Shown piece after piece: positions 52,860-64,000 of a stretch of DNA of 64,000 nucleotides (position 1 is its first letter; the number at the start of each line of letters is the position of its first letter). This DNA comes from Paraliobacillus salinarum (GTDB lineage: Bacteria > Bacillota > Bacilli > Bacillales > Amphibacillaceae): positions 208,196 through 272,195 of the forward strand of contig NZ_JACEFA010000002.1 in the NCBI RefSeq assembly GCF_014083865.1, written 5' to 3'. A program made the position numbers and the translations under genes. The notes below the pieces were generated by a model. It did not search any database and was not told where the DNA came from. It saw only the letters and a list, made by a program, of their open reading frames with translations.

Positions 52860-53576
52860 TTAATATTCAGTCGTTAGGATAGGTGTTCCTATTGTAATAA
52901 TTGTTTTATCACCCGCCACCTGACGAGCTGCCATTTGAATGTTCATTTGATTGTCAATAGACGGTATAGAAGTATCCCATTGTTCTGTATAACCTGAAAA
53001 TACCGTAAAATCTTTTTCGTTCATTGTATGTACCTCTTGAACTTGTAAGACTTCTTTTATTTTATCAAAAAAACAAACACTCTCTATCATATCATCTACT
53101 ATGATTTTTGTCCAAGCAAATTTTTTAACTTCATTCGTAAAAATGGTTTCAGCTAGATGATAGATTTGACTCTTCTGAATAAATTCATCCACTGTTGTTT
53201 TTTCGTTTACTTCTATCACATAGATGATATCTGTTGAAGAAGTATTCTTTCCCTCAACAATCATAATTGTTTCGTTAAAGGTAGGAGATTTCTGTCCGTC
53301 CCACGTAAATTTTTTTGCGTGATTGGTTTCTTCTATTTGCACCGTGGCATTGGAGAAAATTTGATTGATCTGCTTCACTTTTTGATTTAGATCGTTTGTG
53401 TTAATAGTTTCCCTTAGTTGTATCTGCCAGTGCGTTGCCTCTTGGTCGTTGGATTGAAAAATTGTTTCTAATTGCTTTAACTCTTCTATCAATCTATTAT
53501 TCTCTGACATGGCATGAATTTGACTTGTTATAATTATTAATCCTATACATACTAGCAACCACACTTTTTGTTTCAT
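52860..53576 (-). CDS. YwmB family secreted protein
   Basis: A 238-residue protein with a signal peptide (about 1-23, ending QIHA) and an alpha/beta domain of the YwmB family, structurally described as TATA-box-binding-like. The function is not established; the gene lies between murA and the atp operon in many Bacillaceae. The ATG at 53576 (MKQKVWLLV) has GGGAG 8 bases upstream, better than the in-frame ATG at 53603. The spacing to murA is 35 bp, suggesting co-transcription. I identify it mainly by location, length and N terminus. Confidence 0.75.
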   Translation of the reverse strand: MKQKVWLLVCIGLIIITSQIHAMSENNRLIEELKQLETIFQSNDQEATHWQIQLRETINTNDLNQKVKQINQIFSNATVQIEETNHAKKFTWDGQKSPTFNETIMIVEGKNTSSTDIIYVIEVNEKTTVDEFIQKSQIYHLAETIFTNEVKKFAWTKIIVDDMIESVCFFDKIKEVLQVQEVHTMNEKDFTVFSGYTEQWDTSIPSIDNQMNIQMAARQVAGDKTIITIGTPILTTEY

Positions 53577-53667
53577 ACGAATCTCTCCCGGCTTTTTTAT
53601 CAACAGTATGTACGTTGATCATCTGAGATATACGCAGAGAGATTCGTCAAAATACTACATCGATAGA

Positions 53668-53898
53668 TTAAAATAGAAAAGTAATTTGATTCGTCCAGTT
53701 TAAGAAATCTAATACAAAGTTACTGACAGTAGTTCCAATAGCAATGGTTACAAAAATAATTAATAGCTTGGCTTCAAAGGTTCTACTTTTCTTGAAGATC
53801 GGATCAAGCCGAATAGATTGAATGACTTGCCAAGTGATAATAATAAAAATAATATGTGAAATCATGCTGAGTAGTGCTTGTTTCGCTAATTCTTGCAT
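53668..53898 (-). CDS. DUF1146 family membrane protein (YwzB-like)
   Basis: A 76-residue protein with two hydrophobic spans (about 12-30 and 43-63) and the central KSRTFEAKLLIIFVTIAIG segment of the DUF1146 family. The role is unknown. AAAGGAGAGG lies before the ATG at 53898. It is found between ywmB and atpC as in B. subtilis. A tandem pair of REP-like palindromes lies upstream. Confidence 0.8.
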   Translation of the reverse strand: MQELAKQALLSMISHIIFIIITWQVIQSIRLDPIFKKSRTFEAKLLIIFVTIAIGTTVSNFVLDFLNWTNQITFLF

Positions 53899-53966
53899 AG
53901 GTACCTCTCCTTTAACTAACTATTTGCTATTTCCCGGGAAATAGTGACATAAAACCTGAAATTTTT

Positions 53967-54033
53967 TGGGACATTGGGGTCTGACCCCTTTGCCCCGGAT
54001 TTTGGGACAATCGGGTCTGACCCCAATGTCCCA
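53967..54033. repeat. REP-like palindromes, copies 3 and 4 in tandem
   Basis: Copy 3 (53967-53996) has an intact left arm GGGACATTGGGG but a diverged right arm (CCCCTTTGCCCC). Copy 4 (54003-54033) has GGGACAATCGGGTC and GACCCCAATGTCCC. A further half arm ATTGTCCCA is at 54042. The paired arrangement resembles bacterial BIME-type repeats. Confidence 0.8.
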
Positions 54034-54065
54034 GCCAAAGCTCATTGTCCCACCATCTCAACCAT

Positions 54066-54107
54066 AAAAAAAGACTTTAATTCCGTATGGGATTAAAGTC
54101 TTTTTTT
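54066..54107 (-). terminator. Terminator of the atp operon
   Basis: A stem of about 19 bp (AAAAAGACTTTAAT against ATTAAAGTCTTTTT, with inner CC/GG) with A and T runs on both sides, 17 bp after atpC. Confidence 0.9.
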
Positions 54108-54123
54108 GGAATGTCTAGTATTG

Positions 54124-56854
<2,731 letters not shown>

Positions 56855-56914
56855 TCAGCCTCCTTTCATGGAAGGTTTCTGGTCAATATATCTAATCATT
56901 CTTTGTGTTTAAAC

Positions 56915-58429
<1,515 letters not shown>

Positions 58430-58446
58430 TCACCCCTATCCTGTCA

Positions 58447-58989
58447 CTAATTAGTTATCGTTATATTCTTTTCCATTCTTTCGAGTTTCCCTTTGACTGA
58501 ACCATCATACACGGTATTTCCAATGCGAAGCTTCACACCACCAAGTACTTCTGGATCAATGACATTATCGATTTTCAATTTAGCAATATGTAATTTCTCT
58601 TGGAATACATTCGCTAATTGTTGTTTTTCTTCTTCAGAGAGTTCACGTACAGAATAAGCAATCGCTTGCTTGATGCCACGAGACTCCTCAGCCAATTGAA
58701 CAAATTGATCAACGATATCAACAACCAAACCTTCTGATTGGTGGTCAACGATCAGTTTCAATGTACTTTTAACTTCCGAAGAAAAATCATGAAAAGCGTT
58801 GTCGATCATTTGTTTCTTATTATTTTTATTGAATCCTGGATTTTCTAAAAATTGGACGAATTCGTGATTTTGTTGAAAAACTTCTTTCACGATCATCCAT
58901 TCAGATTCCAACGATTCTAAGATATTTTTTTCTTTTGCTAGTTGAAAAAGAGCTTCTGCGTAGCGCTTCGAAATCATTGCTTTACTCAT
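58447..58989 (-). CDS. atpH: ATP synthase F1 delta subunit
   Basis: The peripheral-stalk connector (180 residues), with the N-terminal RYAEALFQLAKE and the C-terminal DPEVLGGVKLRIGNTVYDGSVKGKLERM. The ATG at 58989 shares one base with the stop of atpF (TAATG), so the two are translationally coupled; GGAGAAG lies inside the end of atpF. Confidence 0.96.
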   Translation of the reverse strand: MSKAMISKRYAEALFQLAKEKNILESLESEWMIVKEVFQQNHEFVQFLENPGFNKNNKKQMIDNAFHDFSSEVKSTLKLIVDHQSEGLVVDIVDQFVQLAEESRGIKQAIAYSVRELSEEEKQQLANVFQEKLHIAKLKIDNVIDPEVLGGVKLRIGNTVYDGSVKGKLERMEKNITITN

Positions 58990-59510
58990 TACTCTTCTCC
59001 TATCTGTTTCATATAGTCAGAAATTAAGCGTTCTTGATCTTCTACGTTAATTTCTTTCTCAATTACTTTCGTTGCAATTTGAACAGAAAGACTTGCAACC
59101 TGCTCTTGCAGGGCTTCAATCGCTCTGTCTTTTTCTTGCTTAATTTCTTCTCTTGCTGCTTCTTTGATCTTCTCAGCAGCTATTTCAGCAGATTGAATAA
59201 TTGCTTCCTCTTGTTTCACACCTGCTTTTTTCGCTTCATCAATAATAGATTGCGCTTCTTGACGTGTTCTATTTAAGTTTTCATTTGCTTCAAGTGTAGC
59301 TTTTTCAGCTTCTACTCGGTTCTTTTCGGCAACATCTAACTCATTTGCTATATAATTTTCGCGTTCTTCCATTTTGCCTAACATTGGCGCCCAAGCATAC
59401 TTTTTCAAAAGTCCAAGTAAAATAGCAAAACTGACAATCGCAAATACAATATCACCTACGTGAAAGCCTCCGACACTTAAGCCGATTAATGAATGACTTA
59501 ACAATTCCAC
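58989..59510 (-). CDS. atpF: ATP synthase Fo b subunit
   Basis: A peripheral-stalk subunit of 173 residues: one membrane span (about 20-38, IVFAIVSFAILLGLLKKYAW) and a long charged helix for dimerisation. The start is the GTG at 59510 with AGGGAG 8 bases upstream; a GTG three codons earlier overlaps that site. Two hairpins separate it from atpE. Confidence 0.95.
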   Translation of the reverse strand: MELLSHSLIGLSVGGFHVGDIVFAIVSFAILLGLLKKYAWAPMLGKMEERENYIANELDVAEKNRVEAEKATLEANENLNRTRQEAQSIIDEAKKAGVKQEEAIIQSAEIAAEKIKEAAREEIKQEKDRAIEALQEQVASLSVQIATKVIEKEINVEDQERLISDYMKQIGEE

Positions 59511-59586
59511 ACCATTCACTCCCTTCGAATGCTTCTCTCAAAAATTGGCATTATCCTTATTCACTGTTCTTTTCGTTTAGGAAGAA

Positions 59587-59611
59587 AAAACTTGGCTACT
59601 CGCCAAGTTTT
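59587..59611 (-). terminator. Terminator-like hairpin inside the atp operon (atpE-atpF gap, distal)
   Basis: AAAACTTGGC and GCCAAGTTTT form a perfect 10-bp stem with a 5-base loop. On the minus strand the right arm runs into TTTTTTCTT, so it could stop part of the transcripts after atpE. Confidence 0.6.
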
Positions 59612-59655
59612 ATGGTGAAAGCCCTATTTTCCATGATCATATGCTAATAAACTTT

Positions 59656-59689
59656 AAGGCGAAGTTAAACTAAAATAAAACTTCGCCTT
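59656..59689 (-). terminator. Second hairpin in the atpE-atpF gap
   Basis: AAGGCGAAGTT (59656-59666) and AACTTCGCCTT (59679-59689) form a perfect 11-bp stem 10 bp after the atpE stop. The T-run behind it is weak, so it may instead protect the atpE mRNA 3' end. Confidence 0.5.
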
Positions 59690-59698
59690 TTGTATTTT

Positions 59699-59926
<228 letters not shown>

Positions 59927-59969
59927 TTAGAATGTATGTAAAACCAATATTGTTTTTACATTAATTTAT

Positions 59970-60692
59970 TTAATGGTCATCTGCCACTTTATGCGACATA
60001 TAAACCATTGTTAACATAGTAAAAATAAATGCTTGTATTGCACCAATAAACAAACTAAATCCTTGCCATACCATCATCGGTAGGACTGCAAAAAAGGTGA
60101 ATGGAACAAGCAAGAATGCTAACTGTGTAATTAAAGATAGCAAAACTTCTCCTGCGAATATATTACCAAACAAACGGAAACCTAATGTCATTGTATTGGT
60201 AAATTCTTCGACCAATTTAAATGGTAACATGAATGGTACGGGGTCCATGAGGCCTTTTGCGTATTTCTTAGGTCCTTTGAGCTTCATTCCGTAATAGTTT
60301 GTTAGAACAATAATGAAACCAGCTAAACCTAGTGTAATACCGGCATCTGAGGTTGGTGATTTCCACCATAGATCGTTCCCATGTACGATCATAACAATAA
60401 CACCTAGTATGTTACTGATGAAAATAAAAGTAATTAGTGTAAGTCCGAGCGGTAGAAAAGTTTTTCCTGTTCGCCAGTCCATCGAGTCACTAATAATCCC
60501 TTTTACAAAATCAATTAGCATCTCCATCGCATTTTGTGCACCGGTTGGACGCATCTTAAGGTTCCTACTTGTTACGATACCAATGATAAACACAATTACA
60601 CATGCAATAGCCGTCATTAGGACAGTAGATGCATTAAAGCTTAACCAGGAGATACCAAAGACATTTTCATATATTGGTGCTCCATGATCCAT
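59970..60692 (-). CDS. atpB: ATP synthase Fo a subunit
   Basis: The membrane stator with the ion half-channels (240 residues, five to six spans). The essential arginine is in the conserved TLGFRLFGNIFAGE; other marks are GAQNAMEMLIDFVKG and the C-terminal GAIQAFIFTMLTMVYM. The ATG at 60692 has AGGTGA upstream. It lies 17 bp after atpI. Confidence 0.96.
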   Translation of the reverse strand: MDHGAPIYENVFGISWLSFNASTVLMTAIACVIVFIIGIVTSRNLKMRPTGAQNAMEMLIDFVKGIISDSMDWRTGKTFLPLGLTLITFIFISNILGVIVMIVHGNDLWWKSPTSDAGITLGLAGFIIVLTNYYGMKLKGPKKYAKGLMDPVPFMLPFKLVEEFTNTMTLGFRLFGNIFAGEVLLSLITQLAFLLVPFTFFAVLPMMVWQGFSLFIGAIQAFIFTMLTMVYMSHKVADDH

Positions 60693-60709
60693 TTTCTTTC
60701 ACCTCTTTT

Positions 60710-61090
60710 CTAACTGTCACTTTGTTTAATATAAAGTGCAAAATCTATGATTACGACAAAGAACATTGTCGTTAACCCCAATATAATTCCAGCCATGTGG
60801 AAATACACCTCTAGTTCAAAACCAATTAATAAAGCTAAGCCAACAGTAGCGAACCGAGAGAATGTCCCTAAACGATGCATCTTGGGTCTGTTATGTACCT
60901 CAAAGCTGAAATTTCTAACCTTTCGTTGTAGCAACGATAGATTGTACAAGCTAACTGCAGTTCCTAATAGTAAGCCTGTGAGAAAATGATGATAGGATGT
61001 AAAAAATACAGCCAATACAAGGATAGCTAAATAAGTTAACATCCATTTTTTTTGGCGACTCATCACTTGCTGATAAGACATTTCTGACAT
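60710..61090 (-). CDS. atpI: ATP synthase subunit I (AtpI)
   Basis: A small membrane protein (126 residues, four spans) thought to help c-ring assembly or Mg2+ uptake. Its place at the head of the operon, four spans and the pattern of a charged loop between spans 2 and 3 (QRKVRNFSFEV) fit AtpI. The ATG at 61090 has GGGGGAT about 10 bases upstream; a TTG at 61108 overlaps that site. Similarity in this family is low, so the assignment rests largely on position. Confidence 0.85.
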   Translation of the reverse strand: MSEMSYQQVMSRQKKWMLTYLAILVLAVFFTSYHHFLTGLLLGTAVSLYNLSLLQRKVRNFSFEVHNRPKMHRLGTFSRFATVGLALLIGFELEVYFHMAGIILGLTTMFFVVIIDFALYIKQSDS

Positions 61091-61116
61091 GACTTTTTTA
61101 TCCCCCAATATTTTTG

Positions 61117-61161
61117 TTAAAACGGAAGGTGCATTCGATAAACACGATTCATTAATGTCAT
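61117..61161 (-). CDS. Possible 14-residue leader peptide before atpI
   Basis: A short frame MTLMNRVYRMHLPF with AAGGGGAG 4 bases before its first ATG and 13 before its second, located between the atp promoter and atpI and ending 27 bp before the atpI start. The ribosome binding site is good but the frame may be chance. Confidence 0.3.
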   Translation of the reverse strand: MTLMNRVYRMHLPF

Positions 61162-61471
61162 AATTCTCCCCTTACCGTTTCAAATAAAAGGAATTCCAGC
61201 GTGATTTTATGAAAGCCTAATCATTCTACAAAGGATAGCTTACAATAGGGAAGCTTGACTGTCAATTGTTTTATAAACCAAAATACAAAAAATATATATA
61301 AAGTCGTAATCACACAAAATTTAAAACGACTATTTTCTATTATAATAAAAATTGAGCAAGATGTGTAGTGAAATTTTGTGATTTTTTTTACATACTTTAT
61401 TTTATCATATCAGTTAACTTATTTAGCTACAATCATTTTTTACTTCTTTTCTTTTTTGGAAAATGGTTCCA
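61162..61471. other. Upstream region of the atp operon
   Basis: About 310 bp between the Vpr gene end and the atp leader. Apart from the promoter at 61237-61265 it is very AT-rich with no gene. No clear intrinsic terminator for the Vpr-like gene was found, so some readthrough into the atp operon is possible. Confidence 0.5.
61237..61265 (-). promoter_or_regulatory. Likely atp operon promoter
   Basis: On the minus strand a perfect TTGACA (61260-61265), 17 bases, then TAAGCT (61237-61242), a poor -10. The transcript would start about 140 bases before atpI. Confidence 0.5.
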
Positions 61472-63643
61472 TCACCTAATATGAATTACTGTTTCTTCAT
61501 AATAACTCTTGTTTTCTTTTGATAAAACAGTCATTGCTGCAATATAATCTCCTGAGCTTGGTAGGTGTTTTTTTTCGATGATTCCTTCCAGCACTCCATT
61601 AGATTGGTCTTTTTCTTCAATAAAAGTTTGGACAAACATTAGCGTGTCCGGATCATATAGATCTATTTTGACTTCCGCCACAGCTTCTGGGAGATAAAGT
61701 TGATAGGTGTATTCCTTAGAATTAAATGGATCAATATTTAATTCTAGACCCATTGCTTTTGGATAATCAGCCGTTTGATTAATAAATATGTAAGGAATTT
61801 GGTAGCGTTCCTTCCTATTAAATAGTTGTATCCATCCTTGATGTATTCCAGTAGCTAAACGATTAGAGTCAATCGTTAGTTTAATTGGGATTGAACGCTT
61901 TTCTCCTGGACCAATGGAAATGGTTTGTGGCAATAGCCAGCGTAGTCCTGCTTGTTGCTTCGGGATAGCAAAACTAAATTGATTCGTTTGGTTTGATACA
62001 TTCTCAATCTCTATGTTGGTAGTCATCCTTTTCTTCCCATCATCAACTTTACCAAAAGAAAGTAACGCATCATGTAAAATCGTTTTTGTTTCGATAGATT
62101 GATCTAGTTGTACCCGTCCCATCCCTTGCTCAATCGGATCATATAAAATGCCCTCTTTTTGTAGAGGTTTCGCTTGTGTTAATAACGCACCTTTTAACTG
62201 AGCAGGTGTCCAATTGGGATGTGCTTCTTTTAATAAGGCTAACGCTCCAGCTATGTGTGGAGCTGCCATACTTGTTCCTTGAAGTGTTTGATACTGACTA
62301 CCTGGTATTGTACTAGTTATATTGGCACCAGGTGCTACAATCTCTGGCTTGATTGACCAGTTTGCTGTTACAGGACCGCGTGAGCTGAAATCCGTCATTT
62401 GATCTTGTTGTTGGTGATACTCTGTTTCAATCCAGTAACTAGATTGTTTCAGTTGTTTTTTCAACCATTCGCCATCTTTTTTCGAGATGGTTACAGCAGG
62501 TATTTTGCTTTTTTCTTGAATAGCTGCTTGAAAAGGTCCTTTTTCATTGTTATAAATAATCACTCCTACAGCACCAGCCGCTTCTGCTTGTTTCACCTTT
62601 TCAGTAAAGGTAAGTTTTCCACGTTTAATTAATGCAATTTTACCTGATAAACTTGGGCTGTTTTCTGCACCAGTATCACCATCGACCAAAGGATATTTTC
62701 GCTGAAGTGTCCAGTCTTGTGACCCGCTAATAGGTATTAAGTCGATTTGTTTGTTCTCAAAACGGTCAATAATAGTAGCCGTTTGTAACAGTGGCGTCGA
62801 TGCTCCTACAGCGATTGCTTTCGTTGCTGTTGCTGGTGAACCAACCGTCCAATTAGCAGGACCTGAATTACCATTTGCTATAACTACAGAAACACCTTTT
62901 TCAACCGCACGGTTTACCGCAACACTTGTTGGCCAATCCGGACCGTTGACGGCGTTGCCTAATGACATATTTATAATATCCATTCCATCATTTACTGCTT
63001 TCTCTAATGCTGCAATCACTTGAATCGATGTACCTGATCCACCCGGCCCCAATGCTCGATAGCCATAGAGTGAAACATTTGGAGCGATCCCCTTCATTTT
63101 TCCATTGGCTCCAATAATTCCAGCAACATGTGTACCATGAATCGTTGGCATGCCTTGACTAATCATTGTTTCCATCGGATCATCATCAAGATCAACTAAG
63201 TCAAACCCTCCTTGATAATTACCTTGTAAATCAGGATGATTGTAGTCAATCCCTGTATCGATTACCCCTATTTTAACTCCTTCTCCTGTATACGTTACAA
63301 CTGATTGATTCGTTTCATTTTTTAATAAAAAAGGGACACTTTGATTAATTTGCGTTTGATAGGTTTTAACTGGGTAGCTATTTTTAACAAACGATTCTTT
63401 CACTAATTGTCTAAGTTGATGCTCTTTCGCTTGAATAGCAAGTCCTTGAAATAGGGTGTGGAATACTTCAACCACTTTAACGGTTGGATGATATGTTTCT
63501 ATGTATTGCTTATGTTGGTGTGGATCACCATCTACTTCGATAATTAATTTTGTTTGTTCTATTGCTGGTTTTGCATATGTAAGGATTGGTGAAGTCATGA
63601 TAATGAGGAATATAGAACAAAGAAGGATTAAAAAGCGCATCAT
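61472..63643 (-). CDS. Subtilisin-like serine protease, Vpr type
   Basis: A 723-residue secreted protease. A signal peptide (about 1-24, ending TYA) precedes an I9-type propeptide (about 30-110), and the S8 catalytic domain has Asp in IGVIDTGIDYNHPDL, His in HGTHVAGIIG and Ser in GTSMAAPHIAGALAL. A protease-associated (PA) domain is inserted (about 335-425, GVIIYNNEKGPFQ) as in B. subtilis Vpr, and a beta-rich C-terminal region follows. Two adjacent ATG codons (63643 and 63640) both suit the AAGGAG site. It does not have SLH modules, so it should be released or loosely held. Confidence 0.9.
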   Translation of the reverse strand: MMRFLILLCSIFLIIMTSPILTYAKPAIEQTKLIIEVDGDPHQHKQYIETYHPTVKVVEVFHTLFQGLAIQAKEHQLRQLVKESFVKNSYPVKTYQTQINQSVPFLLKNETNQSVVTYTGEGVKIGVIDTGIDYNHPDLQGNYQGGFDLVDLDDDPMETMISQGMPTIHGTHVAGIIGANGKMKGIAPNVSLYGYRALGPGGSGTSIQVIAALEKAVNDGMDIINMSLGNAVNGPDWPTSVAVNRAVEKGVSVVIANGNSGPANWTVGSPATATKAIAVGASTPLLQTATIIDRFENKQIDLIPISGSQDWTLQRKYPLVDGDTGAENSPSLSGKIALIKRGKLTFTEKVKQAEAAGAVGVIIYNNEKGPFQAAIQEKSKIPAVTISKKDGEWLKKQLKQSSYWIETEYHQQQDQMTDFSSRGPVTANWSIKPEIVAPGANITSTIPGSQYQTLQGTSMAAPHIAGALALLKEAHPNWTPAQLKGALLTQAKPLQKEGILYDPIEQGMGRVQLDQSIETKTILHDALLSFGKVDDGKKRMTTNIEIENVSNQTNQFSFAIPKQQAGLRWLLPQTISIGPGEKRSIPIKLTIDSNRLATGIHQGWIQLFNRKERYQIPYIFINQTADYPKAMGLELNIDPFNSKEYTYQLYLPEAVAEVKIDLYDPDTLMFVQTFIEEKDQSNGVLEGIIEKKHLPSSGDYIAAMTVLSKENKSYYEETVIHIR

Positions 63644-64000
63644 GTTAAACTCCTTTAAGATTAGGTTAAAAATATAAAAAGCTTTTTTCGTTTAGTATGA
63701 TGGTTTGAAGTGTATCTTATGCAATGTAACGTTGGTGAGTAAAAAAATCACTAACGTCATTTTTAAAATTCATGTTTTAAGTAATAATGTAATTTTGATT
63801 TGAACGTCTATAAAAGAAGAGGAATAATCTTTGTTCCACTGCGGAAATAGACTTGCTTTCCGCGGGCACGGCCCATAGCCGTCAAGTTAAGCAAACATTG
63901 AAAGTCAAGATTATCATATAAAACATTATTTTCCAGTTAAATAGGTATCCTTATATGGTTTGTTATTAGCCTTTCTTACATTTTCTTACTTATTGCTTAG
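63644..64000. other. Gene-free right edge
   Basis: About 357 bp upstream of the Vpr-like gene without a supported gene. It contains a plus-strand hairpin (63729-63764) and a GC-richer fragment at 63833-63896 that looks like part of a dispersed intergenic repeat. Confidence 0.5.
63729..63764 (+). terminator. Terminator-like hairpin with no obvious upstream gene
   Basis: ACGTTGGTGA (63729-63738) and TCACTAACGT (63748-63757) pair with one wobble and are followed by CATTTTT. No plus-strand gene lies to its left, so its purpose is unclear. Confidence 0.5.

Overview
The window is a continuous piece of a low-GC, spore-forming, flagellated Bacillaceae chromosome. The evidence is the AT-rich sequence, AGGAGG ribosome binding sites, spoIIID, spoIIQ and spoIID, mbl, flhO/flhP and a Bacillus-type atpIBEFHAGDC operon. 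Five S-layer-homology (SLH) proteins plus csaB, a very acidic lipoprotein and a partly alanine/serine-substituted c-ring helix suggest a halophilic or alkali-tolerant genus (Gracilibacillus/Amphibacillus-like). The genus is inference.

Layout. 1-37.3 kb is a cell-envelope region. It holds a truncated LCP wall-polymer ligase, the teichoic acid exporter tagGH, two CDP-glycerol transferases (one a very large fusion with GW modules and a second glycosyltransferase), a DUF6270 protein, csaB with a DUF5693 membrane partner, tagB/tagD, tagA with a flippase, an LtaS-like phosphatidylglycerol transferase coupled to a membrane-anchored FAD oxidoreductase, and two TagO-like phosphotransferases. Interleaved are five secreted SLH proteins: a 2',3'-cyclic phosphodiesterase/nucleotidase, a large extracellular nuclease, a 5'-nucleotidase, an amidase and a glucosaminidase. 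Csab-type pyruvylation of the wall polymer would provide the anchor for the SLH domains. Together the three nucleic-acid enzymes could form a surface-tethered route from DNA/RNA to nucleosides, and two of them have CcpA-like cre boxes upstream.

37.4-43.3 kb holds a TetR-controlled RND efflux operon, a repeat-rich intergenic stretch with a 52-bp tandem repeat, and a small hyperacidic lipoprotein. 43.5-54.1 kb is a conserved Bacillaceae core block on the minus strand (fabZ, EpuA-like protein, flhP, flhO, mbl, spoIIID, spoIIQ, spoIID, murA, ywmB, DUF1146). 54.1-61.2 kb is the F1Fo ATP synthase operon, and 61.5-63.6 kb a Vpr-like subtilase.

The most interesting item lies at 47.9-49.2 kb, between spoIIID and spoIIQ. 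A TPR protein recognisable as an AimR (arbitrium receptor) relative is followed 41 bp downstream on the same strand by a 51-codon gene for a secreted propeptide ending DPGQGHTGS, then a terminator. This looks like a chromosomal arbitrium-like peptide-receptor pair with no phage genes around it, and the receptor appears to lack the N-terminal DNA-binding part. REP-like palindromes (GGGACATTGGGG and its complement) flank it and recur near atpC.
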